Shown here: piece by piece, positions 19,454 to 31,524 of the stretch
How positions within the stretch are numbered: the stretch's first letter is position 1
How the letters are laid out: the number at the start of each line of letters is the position of its first letter
DNA from: Deltaproteobacteria bacterium RBG_13_61_14
Lineage (GTDB): Bacteria > RBG-13-61-14
Assembly (NCBI GenBank): GCA_001797815.1
Contig: MGQK01000094.1
Location: forward strand, 1-41,697
Length of the DNA stretch: 41,697 bases
Direction of reading: 5' to 3'
Position numbers and translations under genes: made by a program
The notes under the pieces: generated by a model
The model's database searches: none
Told to the model about the DNA's origin: nothing
What the model saw: the letters and a program-made list of their open reading frames with translations, nothing else

Positions 19454-19737
19454 AAGGGCAGGGCCTCGCGCAAGACGCGATCGCGGATACGTTCTTTCAA
19501 TCCGCGCTCGGTGACCACGTCCACTTTGCAGCCGAGCAGCTTTTCCAGATCGAGCAGCAGCGCCGCATGATCAAGGAGGCTTCTCCCCGGTTCCAAATTG
19601 ACGAGAAAATCCACGTCGCTTTCCGGGTCAGCGTCACCGCGCACCACGGAACCGAAAATGCGCAAGTTGGAGGCGCCATGCCGGGAGGCAATCCGTAAGA
19701 TCTCCTCTCGCAACGCTTGGATTTCTTTCAGACCCAT
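19450..19737 (-). CDS. mntA: MntA-like minimal nucleotidyltransferase antitoxin
   Basis: [27 protein letters not shown] (GSxxRG...DxD); ATGA overlap with hepT. Confidence 0.92.
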   Translation of the reverse strand: MGLKEIQALREEILRIASRHGASNLRIFGSVVRGDADPESDVDFLVNLEPGRSLLDHAALLLDLEKLLGCKVDVVTERGLKERIRDRVLREALPL

Positions 19738-19828
19738 GGATATTATTATACTCCAACTCCTGGCTGGGCGCTTTCTTTAATTCATGATTTTGAATTAATC
19801 ATTCCAACATCCGAGGCCTCAAGCCAGA

Positions 19829-20986
19829 TCAGGGAGACCCGTCCCGCGCGCAACGAAACCCAAAGCAGTTGAACCGAACCCCCGCGAACTCGGCGTTGCG
19901 GTCCGACACGCGCAGGGCCGCCGGATCGTCGACCCAACTGCTCCCGCGCAAAATGTCCTTTTCTTCCACCCATTCCATTACATTCCCCGCCATATCCATA
20001 GCCCCGTAAGGTGAAGCCCCGGCCGGTTTGCTCCCCACCGGCAAAGTCCGACCTATTTCGCAGGCATTGTTATGTGCTAAATTACAATTCGGCGCTGAAT
20101 TACCCCAGGGATACTCTCTTCCATCGGCCCCTTGAGCCGCCTCTTGCCACTCCTGCTCTTTGGGCAGGCGCTTTCCGGCCCATTGGCAATAGGTCCGGGC
20201 CTCCTCCTGGTTGACATAAACCACCGGCTGGTTGGGGGCATCAAACCTGCTTGTCTTCTTGGTTTTCTTGCACCCTCCTCCAGCTACGCATTCCTGAAAG
20301 TCCTGGTTAGTCACTTCATACTTGTCAATGTAGAACTTGAAGTCGGAGACAAAGACCATAGGGCCGCCTTTGGTACCGGGCGGGTGAAATTCTTGGAAAG
20401 TTTTTGGCGAGGGTTGCGCAGGCAAGAATGCCTGCGCCCCTTGAGGAGTTGGCTGCACCCCTGCCGCTTGTGGCAGTTGCGGAATGGGCACGGATTCGCC
20501 AAAGTGGTTTCTGACCTTGACTCCGGCCGCGGCGACCAGAAGATCGAGCTGGTCTTCGGTGCAGGCGCATTCCACCCGGTCGCTGTAATCCATGGCGCTG
20601 GTTTTCACGTCCACCAGGTCAAAGGTCATGAGGTATCGTGATCCCAATTTGCTCAACTCGACGACCATCATTTTTTGGGCCTGGACCAATTTCCCGATTT
20701 CCACCTGGCACATGGTCGAATCGCACAAGTCGGACATATTCATCGCCTGTCGTTTCATGACCTCTTCAAGCATGCTTTCCTTGATCACGATCAGGTTGGG
20801 GGACTTGGTCAGCTCATTGGTCAGGAGCGAGGTCAGGGTGGCGGCCAGCGATTTTTCCACCGCGCCCACTGCCTTGAGCGGATAAACCGCCACGCTGGTC
20901 TTGGCCGGAGGAGCGGCCGGAGGGGCTTGGGCCATGAAAGCCAGGGCCGCCAGGGCCAGGCTCAATCGTTTCAGAATCATTTTCAT
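19829..20986 (-). CDS. Exported protein with CsgG/TolB-N-like N-terminal domain and C-terminal formylglycine-generating-enzyme (SUMF1)-like domain
   Basis: Signal peptide MKMILKRLSLALAALAFMAQ; SVAVYPLKAVGAVEKSLAATLTSLLTNELTKSPNLIVI; FYIDKYEVTNQDFQECVA...YCQWAGKRLPKEQEWQEAAQG...GNVMEWVEEKDILRGSSW...GFRCARD. ORF-track start 21055 lies in a repeat. Confidence 0.85.
   Translation of the reverse strand: MKMILKRLSLALAALAFMAQAPPAAPPAKTSVAVYPLKAVGAVEKSLAATLTSLLTNELTKSPNLIVIKESMLEEVMKRQAMNMSDLCDSTMCQVEIGKLVQAQKMMVVELSKLGSRYLMTFDLVDVKTSAMDYSDRVECACTEDQLDLLVAAAGVKVRNHFGESVPIPQLPQAAGVQPTPQGAQAFLPAQPSPKTFQEFHPPGTKGGPMVFVSDFKFYIDKYEVTNQDFQECVAGGGCKKTKKTSRFDAPNQPVVYVNQEEARTYCQWAGKRLPKEQEWQEAAQGADGREYPWGNSAPNCNLAHNNACEIGRTLPVGSKPAGASPYGAMDMAGNVMEWVEEKDILRGSSWVDDPAALRVSDRNAEFAGVRFNCFGFRCARDGSP
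20416..20437. repeat. Short palindromic repeat inside the SUMF-domain CDS
   Basis: gcgcaggca-agaa-tgcctgcgc. Confidence 0.8.
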
Positions 20987-21004
20987 GGAGTCAACAATCC
21001 GCGA

Positions 21005-21024
21005 GGCAGACAAGAATGTCTGCC
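21005..21024. repeat. Short palindromic repeat at 5' end of SUMF-domain gene
   Basis: ggcagac-aagaat-gtctgcc; same loop as the copy at 20416-20437. Confidence 0.8.
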
Positions 21025-21043
21025 CCACCACATTTCTTTTCCC

Positions 21044-21070
21044 TATATACGACATACTACATACGACATA
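21044..21070. repeat. Dispersed 23-27 nt repeat (tatatacgacatactacatacgacata)
   Basis: Reverse complement recurs at 30549-30571 with about 2 mismatches in 23. Confidence 0.75.
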
Positions 21071-21075
21071 CTTTT

Positions 21076-21762
21076 TCAGGGATGGCGGAACAACGCCTCG
21101 GCCATCAGCAGGTCGTCGGGAGTGGTGATCTTGAGGTTTCTGGGGTCGCCGGGCACGATCCGCACCCGCACCCCGAGGCGTTCGAGCAGGACCGAGTCGT
21201 CGCTGCCGACAAAGTTATCGGCCAGGGCCTGCTCATGGGCGCGGACCAAGAGGTCCTTCTTGAAGGCCTGGGGGGTCTGGATCTGCCAGAGCATGGAGCG
21301 GGGCAGGTTCTCGGAAATCCGGCGCTCCTGGTCCACCAGCTTGATGGTGTCCGCCGGCTGGATCGCCGCGGTGGCGGCGCCGTCCTTTTCCGCGGCCTGG
21401 ATCACCGCAATCAGCACCGCATTGGACACCAGCGGCCGCGCCGCATCGTGCACCACCACCAGCTCGCACTCCAGGGAAAGCTGCTGCAAGCCGGCCCGCA
21501 CCGAATCTTGCCGCTCCTCCCCGCCCGGCACCACCAGGCAGGGCTTGCCCAACGGATACTCCTCCTGCAACAGGGTCTGGGTGAATTGCAGGTGGTCGGC
21601 CGGCACCACCGCGATCAGCTCGTCCACCTTCGGGCAGTCCGCCACTCGCTGCAGGCTGTGGAACAGGATGGGCCGATCGCCCAGCATCAGGAATTGCTTG
21701 GGCACGTCCCCTTTCATCCGGGAGCCTTGCCCGCCCGCCGCCACAATCGCCGTTACCGCCAT
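21076..21762 (-). CDS. ispD: 2-C-methyl-D-erythritol 4-phosphate cytidylyltransferase
   Basis: AIVAAGGQGSRMKGDVPKQFLMLGDRPILFHSL; VVHDAARPLVS; AADTIKLV-type motif. Confidence 0.95.
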   Translation of the reverse strand: MAVTAIVAAGGQGSRMKGDVPKQFLMLGDRPILFHSLQRVADCPKVDELIAVVPADHLQFTQTLLQEEYPLGKPCLVVPGGEERQDSVRAGLQQLSLECELVVVHDAARPLVSNAVLIAVIQAAEKDGAATAAIQPADTIKLVDQERRISENLPRSMLWQIQTPQAFKKDLLVRAHEQALADNFVGSDDSVLLERLGVRVRIVPGDPRNLKITTPDDLLMAEALFRHP

Positions 21763-21841
21763 GCCTTCCCCTCGCGCCCGAACTCCGAGACCCCGGATTC
21801 GGACCGCCCGTTGCTTCAGCCGGGACTCGGTCTCCGGCTCC

Positions 21842-22177
21842 TCACGCCCCTGGGCCCGCCGGTTCTCCGGTGATCAGCGCCCGGATCCGGTCCAGGTCGG
21901 CCGGGGCCAGCTCCACAAACTCGATGGCCATGCCCGGCGGGTCGGCGCCGACGGCGCCGGCCTCATGGATCACCCGCACCACCCGACCGCGGCCCCGGAT
22001 GGGGGGATAGCGATCTAAAAGCTTCAGTTCAAAATTGACGACGCTGCCCAGCCGGCGGGGACGATTGGTCATCATATACAGCCCGCCCTCGCTGATATTG
22101 TGGCACTGCCTGGGGTGTTCGAGCCGGATCCGATCGAACCGACGCCTTTCATTCTTGCGCTTGGCCTGCGCGCCCAT
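21842..22177 (-). CDS. PilZ-domain protein (shortened between motifs)
   Basis: NERRRFDRIRLEHPRQCHNISEGGLYM (RxxxR ... NxSxxG) and GRGRVVRVIHE...GMAIEFVEL. Confidence 0.8.
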   Translation of the reverse strand: MGAQAKRKNERRRFDRIRLEHPRQCHNISEGGLYMMTNRPRRLGSVVNFELKLLDRYPPIRGRGRVVRVIHEAGAVGADPPGMAIEFVELAPADLDRIRALITGEPAGPGA

Positions 22178-22187
22178 TACCCTCTCC

Positions 22188-22787
22188 TTATGCCTTGGTC
22201 AATTCCCGGACCATCTCGTCTTCCATGAGATAAGTGAGCTGGTCCTGGATTAAATCTCCCAGCTCCCGCGCCTTGTCCTCCGCCAGCGCCGAGCCGGCTT
22301 CCGCGCCCGCCCGGCGCAACTGGTCCTCCAAAAGCCCCGCCAGCATTTTCAAGTCCGCGATCTCCTGTTCCCGCTGGTGCAGGATTTTCTCCAACTCGCG
22401 CCGGCGCTCTTCTTTCTCCCGGACCTGGCCCTGCAACTCGAGAAGCCGCCGCTCTTTCTCCTTCACCACTTCCCGGTGCATGAGCATGAAGGTGTTCAGC
22501 GATTTCTCCACCAGCGAGAGTGCCCGGTCGGTCCGTAACATCAACTCCTGCGAGGCCGCCGGCGGTTGAAATTCCGGGCTGGCGACCGGCTCTGGCTCGA
22601 ACGCCGCGGCTGGCGCCGGCTCGGGCGGAACCACCTCTTCTTCACCCGCCCAGAGGTAATTGAGTCCATCCACCCGCTTTTTCACCAGTTCCCCGGCCTC
22701 CACTCGTTTCTGCACCGTGGCAAGGGGCAGACGGAAACGTTCCGCGTATTCGCGCAAAGTGAACCATTGGCCGGCAGCCTTCGCCAT
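22188..22787 (-). CDS. MerR/excisionase-like HTH protein with long coiled coil
   Basis: MAKAAGQWFTLREYAERFRLPLATVQKRVEAGELVKKRVDGLNYLWAG... then VKEKERRLLELQGQVREKEERRRELEKILHQREQEIADL; RBS ccaaggaggcaaag before ATG 22787. Confidence 0.72.
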   Translation of the reverse strand: MAKAAGQWFTLREYAERFRLPLATVQKRVEAGELVKKRVDGLNYLWAGEEEVVPPEPAPAAAFEPEPVASPEFQPPAASQELMLRTDRALSLVEKSLNTFMLMHREVVKEKERRLLELQGQVREKEERRRELEKILHQREQEIADLKMLAGLLEDQLRRAGAEAGSALAEDKARELGDLIQDQLTYLMEDEMVRELTKA

Positions 22788-22879
22788 CTTTGCCTCCTTG
22801 GCAAGTATAAGAATTTTTGCGATAAGTTGCAAGGCTTCCCCTCGCCCGGTTCCTTTTCCAGCGCTCGGTGATAAAAGCC

Positions 22880-22908
22880 TTGTTTTTTCATGAACCCTCT
22901 TCTATAAT
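22880..22908 (+). promoter_or_regulatory. Putative sigma70 promoter upstream of 23149..23697
   Basis: TTGTTT - 17 nt - TATAAT. Confidence 0.5.
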
Positions 22909-22942
22909 GGGATGCAAGATTGCCCGGGTGAGCCCGAATTTT

Positions 22943-23067
22943 ACGGCGCTAAGTCCTTCGATTCATAAGTTCGATGATGAACTTAGTTACTCGGCTCGAC
23001 TGCATTCGGCAAGCTCATGCCCCGAGTTGGTCGAGGGGAGCTCGCCGAAGTCAGGACTTAGTGCCGT
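22943..23067. repeat. Composite inverted-repeat element in leader of 23149 gene
   Basis: cggcgctaagtcc ... ggacttagtgccg (12/13 complementary) enclosing a 'cggcaagctcatgcc...gggagctcgccga' segment. Confidence 0.6.
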
Positions 23068-23148
23068 TCGGAGTGAGCAAATTAGCTGTTGCAAGTTGAC
23101 GGAATATATGATTGTATTTGCGAATCGAAGCACTAAGGAGATGAGCGC

Positions 23149-23697
23149 ATGGCCAAGGACGGATTGAAACAGTACGTGGCCAAAGACGCGGCCCAATTCA
23201 CCGATCGGGTGAAGTATGTCTGGGAAGAGGGCGTGGATATCGCCCTGGACCAGTGGGATTCGTTCCAGAAGCTGGAACCCAAGTTCCAGGCGGCCATTGC
23301 CGGAGGGGCGGCGTTCCTGGTCTTGATCGTGGTCGTGGTGATCCTGGTGGCCAGGGGACCGGCGGAGATTCCGGTGATTGCCAGTTATGACCAGACCGGC
23401 GTGCTCGGAGAAAATTTCATGGTGGTGGAAAACGACAGCGAGGAGCCGCTTTTGAATTTGACTTTGGTGGTGGATAACGCTTACATCTTTCAGATTCCGG
23501 AACTCACTCCCTACGGGCAAGCCAAGATCCGATTGAGCCAGTTCCATCACCTGGTCGGCAACCTGGAAGAGGGGGCCACGGTTACCGAGGCCTTCCGCCC
23601 CCAGACGATAGTCGTCCATCTGGACGACACGACCAAGACCATCGAGCTGGTCAAGCGGAAAAAAGGCTTTTTCGAGCGTTGGCTGGGGGGAGGGTAG
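23149..23697 (+). CDS. Single-pass membrane protein of unknown function
   Basis: 182 aa, TM segment AAIAGGAAFLVLIVVVVILVA, extracytoplasmic beta-rich region; RBS 'aaggagatgagcgc'. Confidence 0.7.
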   Translation: MAKDGLKQYVAKDAAQFTDRVKYVWEEGVDIALDQWDSFQKLEPKFQAAIAGGAAFLVLIVVVVILVARGPAEIPVIASYDQTGVLGENFMVVENDSEEPLLNLTLVVDNAYIFQIPELTPYGQAKIRLSQFHHLVGNLEEGATVTEAFRPQTIVVHLDDTTKTIELVKRKKGFFERWLGGG

Positions 23698-23700
23698 ACC

Positions 23701-23991
23701 ATCGCCGGCCTGACCTGCGACCGTTGCGGCGAGCCGATCCCTGAGGGTCGCACCGCCTATTTAATCAGCATCACCCTGGTGGCCGACTTCGACGGCGCGT
23801 TGCCGGTGTCGGTTTCCCAGGCAGAGCGGGCTGCGCTCTGGCAAGAGATCGAGTCCCGCAGCCAAGAAGATCTGGAGAAGGATGTCCACGAGCGCCAAAG
23901 CTACATCCTTTGCCGCGATTGTCGCGAGAGATGGGCTTCCGACCCCCTGGGCCGGGGCATAAGCCGGGAGAACCCGGGCCGGGTTCATTAG
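23701..23991 (+). CDS. Putative zinc-ribbon protein (two CxxC), candidate ATC start
   Basis: IAGLTCDRCGEPIPEGRTAYLISITLVADFDG...SYILCRDCRERWASDPLGR; 'ggggggaggg' RBS 6 nt before ATC 23701; the ORF-track GTG start at 23779 removes the first CxxC. Confidence 0.6.
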   Translation: MAGLTCDRCGEPIPEGRTAYLISITLVADFDGALPVSVSQAERAALWQEIESRSQEDLEKDVHERQSYILCRDCRERWASDPLGRGISRENPGRVH

Positions 23992-24031
23992 CCGGCAGAG
24001 CTCCTGACCGGAAGTATACGCCAAGGAGCGG

Positions 24032-26662
24032 GTGCTGGACATGATTGCCAAAGCTAAAACACAGATCCAACATTGGATCTCACTCACCACCTTCCTGGGT
24101 ATTGGTCTCCTCATTCTCTTCGCCCTGGTGGTCTCGCCCGCCATTAATCGGATCAATGTTTTCACCATCATCGGTTGGACCCTGGGCTTTGCCGCCATTC
24201 CCACCGCGATCATGATCGCGCTCCATTTCCGGCAGATGGGGAAGCGCTTCCAGAGCATTGCGGTTTACCTAGAAACTCCGGCCGGTGCCTCCGCTCCGAT
24301 TTCAGGCCAGGAAGCCTTGACCCTGGCCTTGAATTTCCCGGTGGAAATGCCGGCCTTGGGGATCCTCGCCTGGGCCGTGGGCGGCGGCGCCGGCATGGTC
24401 GGAACCTGGTGGTCCACCGACCGGGTCCCGGCCTGGGCGGACATCGGCAGCATGTATGTTTCCATCCTGTCCAGCGCCGTCATCATCGCGGTCTTCCAGT
24501 TCTTCCTTTTCCGCCGCGTGCTCGATCCCCTGGTCGGAGAGATTATCCACCGCGAACCCCAACTCCTGGATCACGACCTGCGCCTGCGCCGCACGCCTTT
24601 GCGCATGGTCATGCTCATCAGCATCGTCCTCATCGTCTTCATCTCCCTGTTCTTCTCCACCCTGGCCGGCTACCGCCAGGCGGCCGCCACCCTGCAGACC
24701 TGGATCGGCCGCTCCTTCATCCCCGAAGTGATCAGCCTGGTCGGGATGGTCGAGAACTACAACTTAACCGATCCTGAGAGCCGGGTCCGCGCCCTGGAAT
24801 CACTCCAGGCGGCCTCTCCGGCCGGCCAGCGGGAAATCCTTCTCTTTGAAGGCAGCCATTGGAAGACCAACTTGATCACCGGCCAGCCCCATGGATTGCC
24901 CAAGGTGGCTATCGCCACCATCCAGACCCTGTGCTCCGAATCGCCCGAGCATACCGGCACCACCTATGACCCCTTCTATCAAAACATCAGCGTCTTTTCC
25001 TGTTTCCCGCAAAAGGATCCGGACGGGGCCGAGGAAACCTATTACCTGGTGGTTAATTATCCTTGGAAGAATTACAGCCACTACTTGGACAACCTCTTCC
25101 GGGTCTCCCTGATCCTGCTTTGCGGCACCCTGGTCATCGCCTCGTTAATGGCGGCAGTGGTCGCCCGCGACCTGGCCTATCCCATCAAGCGCCTGGGGGA
25201 ATTCACCGTCGAGGTGGCGGAAGGCCGCATCCAGGAAGACGTCTTTTTCTACGCCAACGACGAGGTGGGCGACTTGGCCAAGAGCCTGCGCCAGATGGCC
25301 AAGGGGCTGCGCGCCATCATCCTCCGCATCGGCGACGCGGCCCGAAGCCTGGACCTGGCCACCACCGCCATCACCGAGACCTCCCAGGTGGTGGACCGGG
25401 GCGCCCGCGGGCAGGAGCAGGCGGTGGAAGAGGCTTTTACTTCGCTCATGGAAATGAACATGAACCTCCAGGGCATCGCCGAAAACGTGGAGACCCTCTC
25501 CGCCGGCGCGGAAGAAAGCTCGTCCTCCATCTTCCAGATGAGCGCCTCGGTCAAGCGCATCAACGAGGCCATGGAAAGCCTTAACTCGTTCATCAACGAC
25601 AGCTCCTCGTCCATCAACCAGATGACCGTGGCCATTGACCAGGTCGCCGGGAACGTGGTCAACCTCTCCGCCATCACCGAACAGACCGCCTCCAGCATGG
25701 CCGAGATGGACCAGGCCATCCGGGAAGTCGAGCTCGGCGCCAACGAGACCGCCAAGCTGGCCGAGAACATGAGCTTAAAGGCCGAGGAAGGCATGCGCAC
25801 CGTGGCCAAGACCTCGGAGAGCATGCGCCAGATCGCGGAGGTGGTCCGCCACGCCCAGGGAGTGATCAACCGCCTGGGCGAGCGCGCCGAGGAAATCGGC
25901 AAGATCGTGCAGGTGATTGACGAGGTGGCGAGTCAGACCAACCTGCTCGCGCTCAACGCCGCCATCATCGCCGCCCAGGCTGGCGAGCACGGCCGCGGGT
26001 TTGCCGTGGTCGCCGACGAGATCAAGCAACTGGCCGACCGCACCGCCGGCTCGACCCGCGAGATCACGCTCCTCATCCAGGGCGTGCAAGCCGAGTCCGA
26101 GCAGGCGGTGGGCGCGGTTCAGGCCGGCGCCAAGAGCGTGGGCGAGGGCATTACCCTGGCCGAGCAGGCCCGCGATTCCTTGGGCAAGATCGTGGAAAGC
26201 ACCGTCCAGGCCACCAACCGGGTCAAGGAAATCGCCCACGCTTCCCAGGAGCAGACCGCTTCCAGCCGCCAGGTCTCCCAGGCCATTGACCAGGTAGCGG
26301 ACCGCGTCAACCAGATTTCCATCTCGACCCAGGAACAGTCCAAGGGCGGCGCCCAGATCCTTAAAGCCACCGACGAGATGAAGCAGAATTCCGCCCAGGT
26401 CAAGCGCACCACCGAGGAGCAGCTCCAGGGCTCCCGCCTCATCACCAAGTCCATCGAGAACATCACCGACATGCTCTTCAACATCAACAGCGCCCAGCAG
26501 GAGCAAAAGAAAGGCTCCCAACTGGTAATCCAGCTCATGGAGCGGATCAAGCAGGTCACCCAGCAAAACGTGGATAGCGCCAACCGTCTGCGCGAGGTGG
26601 TCCGCCAGCTCCAGGAGCAGTCCACCTCGCTCCGCTCCGAAATGACTCGCTTCAAGGTTTAG
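24032..26662 (+). CDS. Methyl-accepting chemotaxis-like transducer (N-terminal multi-TM module, HAMP, MA)
   Basis: [55 protein letters not shown]-like [23 protein letters not shown]; start GTG 24032 or ATG 24041. Confidence 0.92.
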   Translation: MLDMIAKAKTQIQHWISLTTFLGIGLLILFALVVSPAINRINVFTIIGWTLGFAAIPTAIMIALHFRQMGKRFQSIAVYLETPAGASAPISGQEALTLALNFPVEMPALGILAWAVGGGAGMVGTWWSTDRVPAWADIGSMYVSILSSAVIIAVFQFFLFRRVLDPLVGEIIHREPQLLDHDLRLRRTPLRMVMLISIVLIVFISLFFSTLAGYRQAAATLQTWIGRSFIPEVISLVGMVENYNLTDPESRVRALESLQAASPAGQREILLFEGSHWKTNLITGQPHGLPKVAIATIQTLCSESPEHTGTTYDPFYQNISVFSCFPQKDPDGAEETYYLVVNYPWKNYSHYLDNLFRVSLILLCGTLVIASLMAAVVARDLAYPIKRLGEFTVEVAEGRIQEDVFFYANDEVGDLAKSLRQMAKGLRAIILRIGDAARSLDLATTAITETSQVVDRGARGQEQAVEEAFTSLMEMNMNLQGIAENVETLSAGAEESSSSIFQMSASVKRINEAMESLNSFINDSSSSINQMTVAIDQVAGNVVNLSAITEQTASSMAEMDQAIREVELGANETAKLAENMSLKAEEGMRTVAKTSESMRQIAEVVRHAQGVINRLGERAEEIGKIVQVIDEVASQTNLLALNAAIIAAQAGEHGRGFAVVADEIKQLADRTAGSTREITLLIQGVQAESEQAVGAVQAGAKSVGEGITLAEQARDSLGKIVESTVQATNRVKEIAHASQEQTASSRQVSQAIDQVADRVNQISISTQEQSKGGAQILKATDEMKQNSAQVKRTTEEQLQGSRLITKSIENITDMLFNINSAQQEQKKGSQLVIQLMERIKQVTQQNVDSANRLREVVRQLQEQSTSLRSEMTRFKV

Positions 26663-26829
26663 GTCAAGCCACCCGTGTTGCGCGTCCAGTCCCCCTGTCG
26701 TATCAGACTGGATTTCCTTGCCATTTTTCCATCCCACCAGGCCTAGGCTCAAAAATGAACCCCAATCAGACCTAGCCTCTACATCTTGTTATCCTACTTG
26801 AAAAAAATACTAGGAATAGTATTTTTCCC

Positions 26830-26857
26830 TTTACAATTTTTTTTTCTTTGTTATAGT
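26830..26857 (+). promoter_or_regulatory. Putative sigma70 promoter upstream of smc
   Basis: TTTACA - 16 nt - TATAGT in AT-rich tract. Confidence 0.55.
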
Positions 26858-26911
26858 TAGACCAATTGGGACAAATGTGACCTAGACTAGGACGCGGAGG
26901 GCTGATCTTCG

Positions 26912-30480
<3,569 letters not shown>

Positions 30481-30481
<1 letters not shown>

Positions 30482-30609
30482 TGCACAGTGCACGGTGCAC
30501 AGTGGACAGTGAAAGAAAACGTGAACCTGAACGTGGACGAATGAAAGGTATATCGTATGTAGTATGTTGTACAGACTTTTTTCAATCTGTTCACGTTCAG
30601 GTTCACGTT
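30481..30609. repeat. Composite repeat cluster at smc 3' end
   Basis: gtgcacagtgcacggtgcac tandem, then aacgtgaacctgaacgt (30518-30534) / acgttcaggttcacgtt (30593-30609) perfect 17-bp IR, enclosing the 30549-30571 repeat. Confidence 0.8.
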
Positions 30610-30707
30610 CAAGGTCTCAAGCCTCCTGCCTTTCCCATCAGCCCTGTTTGGCTTCTGCAATGGCCTGGGCCAGTTCATCGGCCCGTTGCGATCCGATCAT
30701 GAAGTTT

Positions 30708-31511
30708 TTACCGTCGGTCAGTTCCAGGAGCGCGCCCCGGCACGGGTTTGCGGGCGGAGATCAGAAGAGAGCCGGCGATTTCGAGCAACAGCGGGATGGC
30801 TTCCAGAATTTTGCCGACGACGGAAACGAACGGGATCAGAGCGGGCGGGATGGCGGGGTGGAGGAAGTCGAAGGGGGTGATGGCGACCTGGGTGAAGCCC
30901 AGCTCCTGGAGGAGGCGGCGGAGGCGGAAGCGGACGAAGGCGGTCTCATCGGCCGAGTCGCCGGCCCAGCGCCGGAGCCGGGGAATTTTTCTTTGCAGGA
31001 ACATCTGGGGGTTGAGCAGGTTGGGCTCGGCAAAGGCCAGGGCCGCGCCGGGCCGGAGCAAGCGGAAGCTTTCGCGGAGCGCAGGGGCGAGGTCGAGGTG
31101 GTGGAGCACTGAGTTACCCACCACGGCATCGAAGCTCTGGTCGGGAAAAGGAAGTTTGTCTGCGGTAGCGGGCAGGTAAAGGATCTTTTCGCCCGGGTAA
31201 GTCTGAACCGCGAGCGCGATCAGCTCGGGCGAGAGGTCGGTGGCGATGATCTCGGCGCCGGAGCGGCGGTATTTCTCGGTAAAGAAGCCGTTGCCGCAGC
31301 CGATTTCGAGCACGCGGAGTCCGGGTCGAAGCCCCGCAGCCCGGACGCACAGCTCGGCCCTCCGCTCGGCCCGCACCCGGCCGGCCGCAGAGGACCAGCC
31401 CCAGCGCTCCTCGGCCCGCGCCCCCACCTCCCGTGCGTAAGCTCGCTCCCGCTCCTGGCGCAAGCTTGGGTGGTTGTTTTCGTTAAGTTTAAAGTTTAGA
31501 CCTGACCCCAT
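30708..31511 (-). CDS. SAM-dependent class I methyltransferase
   Basis: RVLEIGCGNGFFTEKYRRSGAEIIATDLSPELIALA...FDAVVGNSVLHHLDLAPALRESFRLLRPGAALAFAEPN. N-terminus overlaps repeat-like DNA, so exact start is uncertain. Confidence 0.87.
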   Translation of the reverse strand: MGSGLNFKLNENNHPSLRQERERAYAREVGARAEERWGWSSAAGRVRAERRAELCVRAAGLRPGLRVLEIGCGNGFFTEKYRRSGAEIIATDLSPELIALAVQTYPGEKILYLPATADKLPFPDQSFDAVVGNSVLHHLDLAPALRESFRLLRPGAALAFAEPNLLNPQMFLQRKIPRLRRWAGDSADETAFVRFRLRRLLQELGFTQVAITPFDFLHPAIPPALIPFVSVVGKILEAIPLLLEIAGSLLISARKPVPGRAPGTDRR

Positions 31512-31524
31512 TTGACTAGTTGAC

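Noticed and set aside
22868-23167. 99-aa plus ORF overlapping the promoter and repeat region
   Set aside because: Composed of promoter plus repeat DNA with no RBS; runs into the real gene in another frame.
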